From NCBI RefSeq assembly GCF_001411805.1, contig NZ_CP007212.1, positions 2,232,001 to 2,296,000 of the forward strand: a stretch of DNA of 64,000 bases, in the 5' to 3' direction. Numbering within the stretch: the stretch's first letter is position 1; each line of letters starts with the position of its first letter. Shown here piece after piece: positions 8,681 to 18,224 of this stretch. Source of the DNA: Burkholderia plantarii. Lineage in GTDB: Bacteria > Pseudomonadota > Gammaproteobacteria > Burkholderiales > Burkholderiaceae. The notes under the pieces were generated by a model. The model did not search any database and was not told the DNA's origin. It saw only the letters and a list, made by a program, of their open reading frames with translations. The translations under genes and the position numbers were made by a program.

Positions 8681-9270
8681 ATTTAAATGACAAGGCACGC
8701 CCCGGGCGTGGACGGCCGCGCGGATTCGACCCCGAGGCGGCACTGGTGGTCGGCCAGCGCATGTTCCATGAGGCCGGCTACGAAGCGGTGGGCCTCAGCG
8801 CGCTGACCGATGCGCTCGGCATCAAGCCGCCGAGCTTCTACACGGCGTTCGGCAGCAAGGCCGCGTTCTTCCGGCGCGTGCTGGAGCGCTACGCGCGCAC
8901 CGAGCTGACGCTGGCCGAGATCCTGCGGCCCGGCCGGCCGCCCGCCGAGGCGCTGGCGGACCTGATCGGGCGCGCGGCATGCACCTACGCGCGCGATCCC
9001 GAGCGCACCGGCTGCCTCGTGCTGGAAGCCGCGCGAGGCGGAGAGACGAGCGAGAGTGCCGCACTCGCACGCGAGGTCGCCGAATCACGGCGCGCGCAGG
9101 TCCGCGCGTTCGTCGAGGCGACGCATCCGGCGTTGGCAGGTGTCGCGACCGACTATGTCTCGGTCGTGATGTCGGGGCTGTCGGGCTGTGCGCGCGAAGG
9201 GATGGATGAGGCCCGGCTCGGTGCGGTTGCGCGGGCGGCCGCGGAGGGTTTGTATCGGTTGCTGGCGTAA
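8671..9270 (+). CDS. TetR-family regulator, BdcR-like
   Basis: I place the start at the GTG at 8671, with AAGGAA about 10 bases upstream, giving 199 residues. An ATG at 8641 in the same frame has no ribosome site. The N-terminus (GRGRPRGFDPEAALVVGQRMF) and the helix-turn-helix IKPPSFYTAFGSKAAFFRRVLE follow the BdcR/TetR pattern. A Cys at GCLVLEAA and the C-terminal VMSGLSGCAREGM are also found in that subfamily. It is divergent from the SDR gene with two palindromes between them, so it very likely represses its neighbour and itself. The inducing ligand is unknown. Confidence 0.85.
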   Translation: MVTNLNDKARPGRGRPRGFDPEAALVVGQRMFHEAGYEAVGLSALTDALGIKPPSFYTAFGSKAAFFRRVLERYARTELTLAEILRPGRPPAEALADLIGRAACTYARDPERTGCLVLEAARGGETSESAALAREVAESRRAQVRAFVEATHPALAGVATDYVSVVMSGLSGCAREGMDEARLGAVARAAAEGLYRLLA

Positions 9271-9414
9271 TGGTGCGGCCGCAACGCGGGGTGGGTCGGG
9301 AGCGGCGTCGCCGGGCCGTCGCGACGGGATGCCGTTGCGACTGTCGGTTGGCGCGGTAGCGGTTTGATTCGGGCCGGCTCGCGGCTGCGGCGAACGCGCG
9401 ACGGGATCGCCGCG

Positions 9415-10365
9415 CTAGCGTTGCGGTGCCCGCGCCCGGGGCGCTCGCGGTCGCCGCGGTTTCGCTGCGACGGGCCGCCTCGCTTGCGCGTCCTGCGCGT
9501 CCTGCGCTTCCTGTTTCAACCAGTCGCGCAGCGTGGCCAGGCCCTCCGCCTGCCGGCCGCGCAGCGTGCAAAACGCAAACGCGCCGCCGCAGGCCACGAA
9601 GCCGAGCGGCGCGACGAGCCGGCCGCCCACGATCTCGCGTTCCACCAGCAGCGCCGGCGCCACGGCCACGCCGAGCCGCGCGGCGGCCGCCTCCAGCATC
9701 AGCGACAGATGATCGAACTGGCGCCCGCCGTCGAAGCCGGTCGCATCGAGCCCCTGCGCCGCGGCCCACTCGCGCCACGCCTGCGGATGCGAGCGCGTGT
9801 GCAGCAGCGCCTGCCCCACCAGCCGGCGCGGTGCATCGAGGCGATGCGGCCAGTCCGGCGCGCACACCGGACCGATCCGCTCCTCCAGCAGCGCCGTCAC
9901 CTCGAATTGGCGCGGCCAGTCGCGACCGCTGACGATCAACGCGTCCACCGCCTGCGATTGCAGGTCCGCGAGCGCCGCGCTCGTCTGCAGGCGCACGCGG
10001 ATCGCCGGATACGCAGCCTCGAAGCGCTCGAAGCGCGGAATCAGCCAGTTCGCGAGGAAGCTGCCGGGCGCGCCGAGCACGATTTCGGCGAACGCGGCGC
10101 GTCCGGCGATCTCCGCGCAGCGGCTTTCGAGCGTGCCGAGCGCATGACCGGCCGCGTCATGCAGGCTCTCGCCCGCCGCGGTCAGCCGCACGCCGGCCGC
10201 GTGGCGCACGAACAGCCGTTTGCCGAACCAGTCCTCGAGCACGCGGATCTGGTGGCTGACGGCGCCGTGCGTCACGCACAGTTCGTCGGCCGCCGCGGAA
10301 AAGCTCGACCGGCGGGCGGCCACATCGAAGACACGCAGGGCATTGAGCGGAGGCAGGCGGCGCAT
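9415..10365 (-). CDS. LysR-family regulator, GcvA-like
   Basis: The 316-residue protein starts MRRLPPLNALRVFDVAARRSS, the typical opening of GcvA/AmpR-type LysR proteins. The helix-turn-helix is FSAAADELCVTHGAVSHQIRVLE. The C-terminal effector-binding domain is complete and ends in a basic, low-complexity tail rich in R, A and P (about 30 residues) not usual for the family. It is divergent from a LysE-type exporter gene, a common arrangement in which the regulator controls the exporter. A 9-bp dyad in the shared promoter region may be its binding site. Confidence 0.85.
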   Translation of the reverse strand: MRRLPPLNALRVFDVAARRSSFSAAADELCVTHGAVSHQIRVLEDWFGKRLFVRHAAGVRLTAAGESLHDAAGHALGTLESRCAEIAGRAAFAEIVLGAPGSFLANWLIPRFERFEAAYPAIRVRLQTSAALADLQSQAVDALIVSGRDWPRQFEVTALLEERIGPVCAPDWPHRLDAPRRLVGQALLHTRSHPQAWREWAAAQGLDATGFDGGRQFDHLSLMLEAAAARLGVAVAPALLVEREIVGGRLVAPLGFVACGGAFAFCTLRGRQAEGLATLRDWLKQEAQDAQDAQARRPVAAKPRRPRAPRARAPQR

Positions 10366-10436
10366 GATCGGGGACGGAGCTTGGAGCGGACATCAGGGAC
10401 GTGAATTTTTCTAACGGCATTCTGCGAGAAATCCTA

Positions 10437-10485
10437 GCTATTGAAAAGGCTGTCAGTTCCATAGACTGCAAAACCATTCAATAGC
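10437..10485. promoter_or_regulatory. Dyad in the lysR/lysE divergent promoter region
   Basis: GCTATTGAA at 10437-10445 and its exact reverse complement TTCAATAGC at 10477-10485. Their centres are 40 bp apart in the 145-bp region between the two start codons. This would suit a LysR-type tetramer, but the classic T-N11-A core is not clearly present. Confidence 0.4.
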
Positions 10486-10510
10486 CACTGCTGCCCTGAA
10501 GGAATCTCCG

Positions 10511-11116
10511 ATGATGTCGACCCGCCTCGCCCCGCTGCTTCCGTTCGTCGTCGTCGCGCTGACCATGTGGGCGACGCCGGGGCCGAACAACATGATGCTG
10601 ATGTACTCGGGCGCCCGTTTCGGCCTCGCGCGAACGCTGCCGCAACTGCTCGGCATCCTGACCGGCACGCTGCTGCTGAGCGCGATCGGCATCCTGGCGC
10701 TCGCGCCCGTCATCGACGCATGGCCGCGCGGCGTGCTGCTGCTGAAGCTGGCAGGCACGGTGTGGCTGCTGCGAATCGGCTGGCGGATGGCGCGCGCGAG
10801 CCTCGGCACCGGCCCTTCGGACGATACGCGGCCGATGCGCTTCATGGCCGCCTTGCTGTTCCAGTTCGCCAACCCGAAAGCCGTGACCGCCACCATCGCG
10901 CTCGCCTCGCTGGTGCTGGTGCCGGCACGCAGCCACCCGTGGCTGCCGGCGGCCGTGTTGCTGCTGGTGCCGCCGTTGTGCCTGCTCGCCAACGGCCCAT
11001 GGGCGCTTGCGGGACGCAGCCTGCGCGGCGTCCTGTCGACGCCGCTGCGCTGGCGGCTCTATGCGATCACTACCGGCGCGGTGACGGCGGGTTGCACCGT
11101 GTTTCTGTGGACCTGA
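10511..11116 (+). CDS. LysE/RhtB-family amino acid exporter
   Basis: The product has 201 residues and about six hydrophobic segments. It carries the family signature near the N-terminus (TPGPNNMMLMYSGARFGL) and the second-half FANPKAVTATIAL. The family exports amino acids such as lysine, threonine and homoserine across the inner membrane; the substrate here is not evident. AAGGA lies 7 bases before the first of two adjacent ATGs. The gene is divergent from a LysR regulator that probably controls it. Confidence 0.87.
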   Translation: MMSTRLAPLLPFVVVALTMWATPGPNNMMLMYSGARFGLARTLPQLLGILTGTLLLSAIGILALAPVIDAWPRGVLLLKLAGTVWLLRIGWRMARASLGTGPSDDTRPMRFMAALLFQFANPKAVTATIALASLVLVPARSHPWLPAAVLLLVPPLCLLANGPWALAGRSLRGVLSTPLRWRLYAITTGAVTAGCTVFLWT

Positions 11117-11323
11117 GCGGCGGGCGGCGCCGGGTGGACCATGCGGGCGGGATTGGCCGCCTGTGGTTTGCCGCCTGGTTTGCCGCCTGCTCCGGCGCGA
11201 TTCACCATGCACCAGACCACGGCCTGACTGGATCGCCTCCACGCATCGAATCGGCATGACGCCGGCCCGATCTGTCGAGCGGGTGCCCCGCTTGCCGCCG
11301 CCCGCCAAACCGCCCGCCAAACA

Positions 11324-12568
11324 TCAGGCCGCCGCTTCGCCCTCACGCGCACGCAGTGCCGACTCGCGGCGCCGCAAGCGCGCCGCCACCACGCACGACA
11401 CCACCGCAAGGACGGCCCCCGCGAGAAATCCCCCGCCATAACCCAGGTTCGCCGTCAGCGTCAGCATCATCGACGAAGCGATCATCTCGCCGAGATCACG
11501 CGTGCTCTGCACCGCGGTGACGTCGGTACCGGCCTGATCGCCATGGCCGGCAAAGCTCATGCCGGCGGTCATGATCGCCACCGACGTGATGCCCGTGGCG
11601 AGCGAACCGAGCAAGGTGCAGGCCCAGGCCAGATGCACCGTGGCCGGCAGCCAGCCGCCGGCCTGCGCGCCCCACAGCAGCGCGCCCACCCCGGCCAGGC
11701 TGACGCCGACCATGAACGCGCGCCATTGCCCCAGACCTCGGACCAGCCACGCGCCGCCGCCGCAGCCGAGCACGACCGTCACCACGCCGCCCGCCATGCC
11801 CAGTCGGCCGATCGCATCGAGCGACCAGCCGGCGTCGTTCAGAAACAGCTTCGAGAGCCCGAAGCCGGATACCGCCGTCATTGCCGACAGCAGCGCGAGC
11901 AGCAGCAACGACAACGAGAATGGACGCTTCGCGAAACGCAGCAGGCTGGCATGAGACCTTTCCCCATCGGGCAGCCTGGCGGTGCCGCCCGGCAGCAGGC
12001 CGATCACGCATGCGAGGCTAGCGAGCGGCACGCAGGCCAGCAGCAGGAACGCGACGCGTTGCCCCACCATCCCGCTCAGGATCAGCGTGCCGGCGCCTCC
12101 GGCGAAAAAGCCGACCATCACTCCCCCCACCTGGATCGCGTTGATCCTGGCCAGCGCGGCACCGCGAAAATGCTCGGCCGCCATGCCGTCGTTCGCGATG
12201 TCCTGGGTCGCGCTGGCGAGCGAGGCGAGCGCCAGCAGTCCCACCGCGAGCCCCGCGGTCGCGACCGACATCTGCACCCAGGCCAGGCCGAGCAGGCACA
12301 GCACGACGAGGATCTGCATCGGCAGCAGCCAGCTGCGACGCGGCCCGATGCGCGCCGACCAGTGATTGTCGACGAACGGCGCCCACAGAAACTTGACGAC
12401 CCAGGGCAAGCCGACGAGCGGCAGGAACGCGAGCGCATGGAGCGGCGCCCCGTCATGCCGCAGCAGGGTTGGCATCGCATCCATCGCGATGCCGATGGGG
12501 ATGCCTTGCGACAGGTACAGCACGGTGATGGTGATCACCAGACGACGATGAGGATAAAGATCGCGCAC
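11324..12568 (-). CDS. fptX: Ferripyochelin inner-membrane permease FptX
   Basis: This is a 12-segment major facilitator of the RhtX/FptX group, which imports the siderophore-iron complex across the inner membrane. I start at a GTG at 12568 because GGAGG lies 7 bases upstream. That gives 414 residues, which as I recall equals the length of P. aeruginosa FptX. The opening ITVLYLSQGIPIGIAMDAMPTLLR is characteristic of the family. Position also supports the call: it ends the fptA-fptB-fptC-fptX series, 40 bases after fptC. Upstream in-frame ATG codons would add a non-membrane leader and are unlikely. Confidence 0.9.
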   Translation of the reverse strand: MRDLYPHRRLVITITVLYLSQGIPIGIAMDAMPTLLRHDGAPLHALAFLPLVGLPWVVKFLWAPFVDNHWSARIGPRRSWLLPMQILVVLCLLGLAWVQMSVATAGLAVGLLALASLASATQDIANDGMAAEHFRGAALARINAIQVGGVMVGFFAGGAGTLILSGMVGQRVAFLLLACVPLASLACVIGLLPGGTARLPDGERSHASLLRFAKRPFSLSLLLLALLSAMTAVSGFGLSKLFLNDAGWSLDAIGRLGMAGGVVTVVLGCGGGAWLVRGLGQWRAFMVGVSLAGVGALLWGAQAGGWLPATVHLAWACTLLGSLATGITSVAIMTAGMSFAGHGDQAGTDVTAVQSTRDLGEMIASSMMLTLTANLGYGGGFLAGAVLAVVSCVVAARLRRRESALRAREGEAAA

Positions 12569-12608
12569 CGCGGCCTCCGGTTGCCTGAAAGTGAGTGAGG
12601 GATGCCGG

Positions 12609-14108
12609 TCATCGCCCGGCGGCGCGCACCGGCGCGTCGCCGGGCGGCCATATGGCCAGCGCCAGCAGCAAACCGCCGCCGCCCGCGAGCACGGCGTCGA
12701 CGTTCCAGAAATAGGGATGGCCCGTGTCGCGCACCGTGATGAACAGGTGCAGGAGACCGGCAAGCAGATAGGCGGCCCCGGCGGCTGCGCTCAGGCAGCG
12801 TCCGACCGGCAGCCGGCGCGGCGCGAGCCACGCGCACGCCACGCTGCCGCCCCAGAGGTACCAGGGCAGGCGCTGCAGGAAAGCGTCGTCGCGCGCGCCG
12901 GCCGGCAACAGGCGGCCGGCCAGCAGCGATAATCCGGCCGCCAGCACGAGGCCGCCGCACACCCCGGTGACCGATGCGGCGAGCCCGCGCGCGCGCCAGC
13001 CGCCCGAGCGGCCCTGCCGCCGCCGAGCGCGCAGATACAGCCCGCTCACGCAAAGCCCGCAGGCACCGATCGCCGTCAGGAAATGCAGCGCCCGCAGTTC
13101 GCCGGCGATGCGCGGCACCCAGCCGTACCGCGCGAAATGCAGCGGCTGCATCGCAACGAACGCGCGCAGCCAGAAGCCGCGCCCGCGCACGGTGCGCCGG
13201 GCCAGCGGGAAGCCATCGGCCGCGCGATACAGGTGTCGCTCGAACAGCGCGGTGCTCGCCAGGCCCGAAGTGATGCCGGCGATCTCGACACTGGCCGCCG
13301 CGTCGCCCCAGTGATGCAGCGTCACGATTTCAGGGCGAAAACCGGGCGAGCGCCGCGCATCGAGCCGCAGGATCGATTCGACGTCCGGTGGGTGCTGCCA
13401 GACAACCTGCATGGCGGCCGGTGGCGGCGGCCCCGTCAGTTCGGCGAACGCCTGTTTCGGATGACCGGGATACGCGGCGGAGGCGAGCGCCACGATGCCG
13501 AGCGCCCCCAGGCCCGAGAAGGCGCCCGTGAAACCGAACAGGACGAGCCACGGCAAACTCCACAGGCCGACGAACGCGTGCAGGTCGAACAGCAGGAGAT
13601 GCCGCCCGCGGTCGTAGCGGATTCTGGCCGCGCCGGGCCAGCGCCGTCGATGCACGACGATCCCCGCGATCACGAGCAGCAACAGCACGATGCCCCACAG
13701 GCTGACGACAATGCGGCCCGGGAAACCCGCGAACAATGTCTTGTGCAGCGTGACGAGCCACTGCCCGCGTACCGCTCCGGTGGCCGCCGCCTGTCCGGTG
13801 GCGGGATCGAGCACGAGCGAGCGTGGCGCGTGCGCGGCACGAAACCGGACCGCCGGATCGGCCGGCCGCGGCAACGTGATCCGTGCGTCGCGCAGGTCGA
13901 AGCCCTGCGCCGATGCGGTGCCGATCAGCCGGTTCAGCGGCGGCACGCCGGCGCTGTCCGACAGCGCGGCGCGGCGCCACCAGCCCGCCATCGACTCCTG
14001 CGCGAGACTCCAGGTGCCACTGAACAGGATCACGAACAGCACCACGCCGGCCAGCAAGCCGGCACCGCGGTGAACGTCGCGCCAGCGGTCGCGCAAAGGC
14101 ACCAGCAT
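12609..14108 (-). CDS. fptC: PepSY-type membrane protein, FptC-like
   Basis: A 499-residue protein of the PepSY-associated transmembrane type. It opens RDVHRGAGLLAGVVLFVILFSGTW, has several long hydrophobic helices, and repeats the HAFVGLWSLPWLVLFGFTGA pattern in its middle, with conserved histidines suited to heme or metal handling. Related proteins (FpvG, FptC) help release iron from imported siderophore, probably by reduction in the periplasm. It lies between fptB and fptX as in P. aeruginosa and begins two bases after the fptB stop. The last quarter has four further membrane segments. The symbol rests on order and family. Confidence 0.8.
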   Translation of the reverse strand: MLVPLRDRWRDVHRGAGLLAGVVLFVILFSGTWSLAQESMAGWWRRAALSDSAGVPPLNRLIGTASAQGFDLRDARITLPRPADPAVRFRAAHAPRSLVLDPATGQAAATGAVRGQWLVTLHKTLFAGFPGRIVVSLWGIVLLLLVIAGIVVHRRRWPGAARIRYDRGRHLLLFDLHAFVGLWSLPWLVLFGFTGAFSGLGALGIVALASAAYPGHPKQAFAELTGPPPPAAMQVVWQHPPDVESILRLDARRSPGFRPEIVTLHHWGDAAASVEIAGITSGLASTALFERHLYRAADGFPLARRTVRGRGFWLRAFVAMQPLHFARYGWVPRIAGELRALHFLTAIGACGLCVSGLYLRARRRQGRSGGWRARGLAASVTGVCGGLVLAAGLSLLAGRLLPAGARDDAFLQRLPWYLWGGSVACAWLAPRRLPVGRCLSAAAGAAYLLAGLLHLFITVRDTGHPYFWNVDAVLAGGGGLLLALAIWPPGDAPVRAAGR

Positions 14109-14109
14109 C

Positions 14110-14376
14110 TCAGGACGCTCCCCATAAGATCACGCACGGTGTGAGAACCACCAGCCACGCCAGCGAGCGCCAGCCCAGCTGGCGCCAGCCCGGCGCAAGC
14201 AGCGCCCAGGTGAGCACCGCCACGCAGGCGACCAGTGCCACGAAGATCGCGGCAAACAGCCGGGTCAGGCCATCCGGCGACGGATAATGCCGGGCCAGCG
14301 TCACGGCCAGCTCCACCGCACCGAGCGCGGCTCCGCCGGCCGCGACGCAGGCCCGCCATGGCCACGCGTATCGCAT
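14110..14376 (-). CDS. fptB: Small membrane protein, FptB-like
   Basis: The product has 88 residues and three hydrophobic helices with a short loop RHYPSPDGL after the first. It begins at an ATG overlapping the fptA stop as TGATG, so it is probably translated by the same ribosomes. P. aeruginosa has a small membrane gene, fptB, at the same place between fptA and fptC. Its exact role in ferripyochelin uptake is unclear. The call rests on position, size and topology rather than a known motif. Confidence 0.7.
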   Translation of the reverse strand: MRYAWPWRACVAAGGAALGAVELAVTLARHYPSPDGLTRLFAAIFVALVACVAVLTWALLAPGWRQLGWRSLAWLVVLTPCVILWGAS

Positions 14377-16583
14377 CAATAGGTGCCGCGCACGGTCAGC
14401 ATGACACTGCGCGGCTCTCCATAGCGGTTATTCCAGCCAACGTTGCTGAGGCTCTGGTAATAGGTCCGATCGAACAGGTTGTTGACGTTGAGCGCGGCCT
14501 GCCAGTATCGATTGAGGCGATAACCGAGTTGCAGGCTCGCCAGCGCATAGCCGCCCTGCCGCAGCGTCGTGCCGCCCGATATCACTGAATAACTGCTCTG
14601 CGCCTGCACGCCGCCGCCGATACTCCAGCGCCGCTCCTGCCACGGCAGAGCGTAGTGCGTCCACAGCCGGAACAGGTGGTGCGGGCTGAACGATCCGAAT
14701 TGCCCGACACTGGCGCTGTTACTCGGGTAAGTGGTGGAATCGAACGTATAGCTCGCCCATACGCTCCACCACGGTGTGATGTGGCCGTTGGCTTCGAACT
14801 CGAAGCCCTGGCTGCGCGCGCTGCCGGCGTTGACGTAGTAACAGCTCGCGCCGGCGCAGGGATAAGCCGGATCGACCTGCGGATTGTTGGCGAGATCGAT
14901 GCGGAACACGGCGAACGACAGGTTGAGCTTGCCGCCGGCCAACTGACCCTTGACCCCGGTCTCGTAGGTCTTGCCCTTGGTCGGTTCGAGGATGTCGCCG
15001 CTCGCGGTCAGTTTCGTTTGCGGTTGGAACACTTCCGCGTAACTCGCATACCACGACCAGTCGCTCGCGAAATCCCAGATCAGGCCGCCATACGGCGTGA
15101 ACTGGCCGCCCGGGTTGTAGTGAGCGGTGAGATTGTTCTGGCTCCACCAGCTGTAGCGGCCGCCGAGCACGAGCGTCAGCGGCTTCGCGAGCTTGATCCG
15201 GCCGAGCCCGTAGAGGCCTTCCTGCGAGATGCTGGTCTGGCTCGTCTGCCGATAAGGCCCGACGCCAGGCTCCGGCACGCTGTCCGGATCCCATCGATAG
15301 ACATTCACCGGCGTCCCCATGCCGCTCAGCAACGGCGCGGCCAGCTGCCCGCCGGTGCTGTTCGCCCAGGTCACGCCGAACAGCAACTGATGCTCGAGGC
15401 CGAACAGATGCACCGGGCCCTGAACGTTCGCGTCGATGCTGCGGCTGTAGCTGCTGAACTGGTAGGCTCCGCCCGTCAAGGCCCCGCCCGCGCCCGTGAC
15501 CGGATCGACCGCGCCGAACGAACCGGCGTATTTGAGGTCGGCCGTCGCCGCCTGATATTCTCCGCTCAGCTTGGCCCGCCAGCCGTTGCCGAGCTTCTGC
15601 TCGAGCGAACCGAACGCTCGCGTGGTATCCCAGTTTTCATCGTCCCAGGCGGCGTCGAGATAGGTCGAGCGCGGCAGGCCGAGACTCCTGCCGTCGCGCG
15701 TCATCGGCACGCCCGACATGTCGGGCACCGCGCGAATCGTCTGGTATTGCGCTCCCAGGGTCAGCAGCGTGTCGCGCGTCAGATCGGCCTCGGCCACGCC
15801 GTAGATCGAGCGCGTGCCCTGCCTGGCATGGTCATAGAAGAAATGCCGATCCTCATAGGCCGCGACGATCCGCGCCCGCAACGTGCGCGCCGCGTTGAGC
15901 GGCCCGCCGATATCCGCTTCGCCGCGGTAGCGGTCCCAGCTGCCGAAGCTCGCCGATGCGTTCGCGCTGAAGTGATACTGCGGCCGCTTGCGCACGAGAT
16001 TGACGGTTGCGGCCGGATTGCCGGAGCCATGCAGCAGACCGTCGGCACCGCGCAGGATCTCGACGCGCTCGAATACCGACATGTCCTGCGGCGAACTCGC
16101 CGTATCGCCGATCACGACCGGCACGCCGTCTAGCTCGAACGAATCGACCTTGAAACCGCGCACAAAATAGGCCGTGGTCAGTTGCACGTAGGGCTGCACC
16201 GTCACGCCAGCCGACTGCTGCATCACCTCGTCGAGGCTGAACAGGTTCTGCTGCTCCATGCGCTCACGCGTCGTGACGCTGACCGACTGCGGAATCTCGC
16301 GCAATTCGAGCGGCATCTTGCCGAGCGTGGCCACCGACGGATCAATGTCATGCGTCTTCGCCGCCTTCACCTCGATGGCCGGCAGCGCCTTCGCTTTCGT
16401 CGAACGGGAGCTTGCCGGGTGCTTCGTATCGTCGGCCCACGGCGCTTCCGCAAACGCGGAGGCCCAAGGCTGGGCCGCCAGCAGCAGCCCGACATACAAC
16501 GATGATCGCCAGCGTGCGTGCCTGAATCGTGGCGCGCTCGCGCCCCGTGACGACACGCTCGTTCTTGTAGCTTGATGCACCAT
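14376..16583 (-). CDS. fptA: Ferripyochelin outer-membrane receptor FptA
   Basis: A TonB-dependent receptor of 735 residues. A long basic leader and hydrophobic core end near AFAEA (about residue 45). The plug domain follows directly ([16 protein letters not shown], then [31 protein letters not shown]) without an N-terminal signalling domain, so transcription is not surface-signalled through it. The 22-strand barrel runs to a terminal VRGTY with aromatic last residue, as needed for outer-membrane assembly. Position between the exporter gene and fptB matches P. aeruginosa fptA. A Fur-box-like sequence lies 17-35 bases upstream, so iron should repress it. It imports ferripyochelin into the periplasm. 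Confidence 0.9.
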   Translation of the reverse strand: MVHQATRTSVSSRGASAPRFRHARWRSSLYVGLLLAAQPWASAFAEAPWADDTKHPASSRSTKAKALPAIEVKAAKTHDIDPSVATLGKMPLELREIPQSVSVTTRERMEQQNLFSLDEVMQQSAGVTVQPYVQLTTAYFVRGFKVDSFELDGVPVVIGDTASSPQDMSVFERVEILRGADGLLHGSGNPAATVNLVRKRPQYHFSANASASFGSWDRYRGEADIGGPLNAARTLRARIVAAYEDRHFFYDHARQGTRSIYGVAEADLTRDTLLTLGAQYQTIRAVPDMSGVPMTRDGRSLGLPRSTYLDAAWDDENWDTTRAFGSLEQKLGNGWRAKLSGEYQAATADLKYAGSFGAVDPVTGAGGALTGGAYQFSSYSRSIDANVQGPVHLFGLEHQLLFGVTWANSTGGQLAAPLLSGMGTPVNVYRWDPDSVPEPGVGPYRQTSQTSISQEGLYGLGRIKLAKPLTLVLGGRYSWWSQNNLTAHYNPGGQFTPYGGLIWDFASDWSWYASYAEVFQPQTKLTASGDILEPTKGKTYETGVKGQLAGGKLNLSFAVFRIDLANNPQVDPAYPCAGASCYYVNAGSARSQGFEFEANGHITPWWSVWASYTFDSTTYPSNSASVGQFGSFSPHHLFRLWTHYALPWQERRWSIGGGVQAQSSYSVISGGTTLRQGGYALASLQLGYRLNRYWQAALNVNNLFDRTYYQSLSNVGWNNRYGEPRSVMLTVRGTY

Positions 16584-16599
16584 ATGCGCCCTCTTATTT

Positions 16600-16618
16600 G
16601 ATAGTAGTTCTTATTATC
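16600..16618 (-). promoter_or_regulatory. Fur-box-like site upstream of fptA
   Basis: On the coding strand GATAATAAGAACTACTATC, matching 14 of 19 positions of GATAATGATAATCATTATC by eye. It lies just before the fptA start in an A/T-rich patch, as expected for iron control. Confidence 0.65.
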
Positions 16619-16691
16619 AATTTAACCAGGCAAGCTATTTTTCGGTCTTCGGCGTTTCTCTATCGATCTCCGGCACCAGCGAATTTTTGCT

Positions 16692-18224
16692 TCACGGATT
16701 CGCGCCCGATGCGAGATCAGGGCCGCCTGCGGATTCGTCGCGTGCGAAGGCCCGGTACCAGGCATCGGCCGCGCGCAGCTGCCGATGCGAGCCTTGTGCC
16801 CGCACCCGGCCTGCGTCGAGCACGACGATCCGGTCCGCTTCCCGCGCCAACATCGGACTATGCGTCACGACGATGCAGGAGCGGCGCACGCGCATCGCGA
16901 CAAGGCTGTCCCTCACCCGGCGCGTACTCAGTTCGTCGAGATTCGCCGTCGGCTCGTCGAGCAGCAGCACCGGCGCCGGCGACAGCATCGCGCGCGCGAT
17001 CGCGAGCCGCTGCAATTCGCCGCCCGAGAACGTCACGTCGCGGCCGTACACGCTGTCGTAGCCACGCGGCAACGCGGCGATCCGCGCGTCGATGCAGGCT
17101 TGACGCGCCACGACGCGGATCGCATCGAGCGGCGCCCGCGGCCGATGCAGCGCGATATTGGCGGCCAGCGACAGGTCGAGCGCCGCCGCGTGCTCGAACA
17201 CCACGGCCACCTGTGCGTGCAGGACCTCGCCCGGCAGCGCGCGCAACTCGACGCCGCCCAGGCGGATCGAGCCATGGTCCGGGTCCATGAAGCGCGCCAG
17301 CAGCATCAGCAAGGTGCTCTTTCCCGCGCCGGACGGCCCGACGATGGCCGTCGTCACGCCGGCCTCGATGCGTGCGTCGATACCATCGAGGATCGTAGTG
17401 CCGTCGATTGAGACAGTCGTGCCCGTGATGTCGATCGACGCGTCGCGCGGTGCCTGCGCCGAGCTTCCCTCCGGCAACGCCGGCAGCGCGAACAGCTCGG
17501 CCAGGCGCCGCGCGGCGGCCCGCGCCTCGCGCAGTGCGTCGGCGCCATGACCCAATGCGCGTGCCGGCGCCGCGATCGCCCAGACGAGCAGCACGAAGGT
17601 AGCGAGCGGAGCGACGGTCAACGGCCCGCGCGCGAACCACACCGCGCCGCATACGACCCACGCAAGCGGGAACGGCGTGCCCAGCAGCACCTGCGTCAGC
17701 GCGCTCCATCTGCCGATTCGGCCGACCAACGTCATGAACGCCTGCTCGAAACGCGCCACGGCGTCGAGCGCCGCCACCTCGATACCGGCGGCCGGATACC
17801 GGCGCACCAGCACGGGATGCCGCGCCAGTTCGGCATAGTCGCCCATCAGCCGTTCGAGCGCAGCATCGCGCTGCGCGAACACCGGCCCGTAATGCGCCGA
17901 GCGCAACCAGTGGAAGATGCCGACTGCCGCCAGCAGCGGCACCAGCGTCCACACGAACAGAATCGCATCGAGCCGGACGAGCCAGGCGCAGGCGGCGAGC
18001 GGCACCACGATCAGGCGCGTCAGGTCGGTCGGCGCATGCGCCACCAGTTGATGCAGGGCGCGGACGTCCCGATCGACATAACGTGCCACGCGGTCGCGGC
18101 CCATCTGCACGAACCAGCCGAGCGGCAGCCGCTGCATATGATCGGCCAGCTGCCGCCGCAGCCGCGCGCCCAGATCGGCATCGACACGATGCGTCAGATG
18201 CTGCGCGAGTGTCTGGCCGACCAT
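16692..18224 (-). CDS. Pyochelin-locus ABC half-transporter, main part after an in-frame stop
   Basis: A 510-residue frame holds most of an ABC exporter of the PchH/PchI type: the rest of the membrane domain, then the nucleotide-binding domain with Walker A GPSGAGKST, signature FSGGELQRL, Walker B VLLLDEPTAN and the H-loop VVTHSP. The N-terminal 67 residues lie in the same frame upstream, separated only by one TGA (18225-18227). The frame resumes at once with ATG, giving TGAATG. Reinitiation could make this piece, but it would lack the first membrane helix or two. P. aeruginosa has two such genes, pchH and pchI; here only one is present. In that species they are linked to pyochelin handling but their exact role is uncertain. 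Confidence 0.75.
   Translation of the reverse strand: MVGQTLAQHLTHRVDADLGARLRRQLADHMQRLPLGWFVQMGRDRVARYVDRDVRALHQLVAHAPTDLTRLIVVPLAACAWLVRLDAILFVWTLVPLLAAVGIFHWLRSAHYGPVFAQRDAALERLMGDYAELARHPVLVRRYPAAGIEVAALDAVARFEQAFMTLVGRIGRWSALTQVLLGTPFPLAWVVCGAVWFARGPLTVAPLATFVLLVWAIAAPARALGHGADALREARAAARRLAELFALPALPEGSSAQAPRDASIDITGTTVSIDGTTILDGIDARIEAGVTTAIVGPSGAGKSTLLMLLARFMDPDHGSIRLGGVELRALPGEVLHAQVAVVFEHAAALDLSLAANIALHRPRAPLDAIRVVARQACIDARIAALPRGYDSVYGRDVTFSGGELQRLAIARAMLSPAPVLLLDEPTANLDELSTRRVRDSLVAMRVRRSCIVVTHSPMLAREADRIVVLDAGRVRAQGSHRQLRAADAWYRAFARDESAGGPDLASGANP

Noticed and set aside
11117..11323. Repeated GTTTGCCGCC and GCCCGCCAAAC patterns after the LysE gene
   Set aside because: They are imperfect and not true reverse complements; no hairpin or repeat unit can be supported.
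14655..16133. A 492-codon frame antisense to fptA
   Set aside because: Antisense shadow of the receptor gene; no recognisable features.
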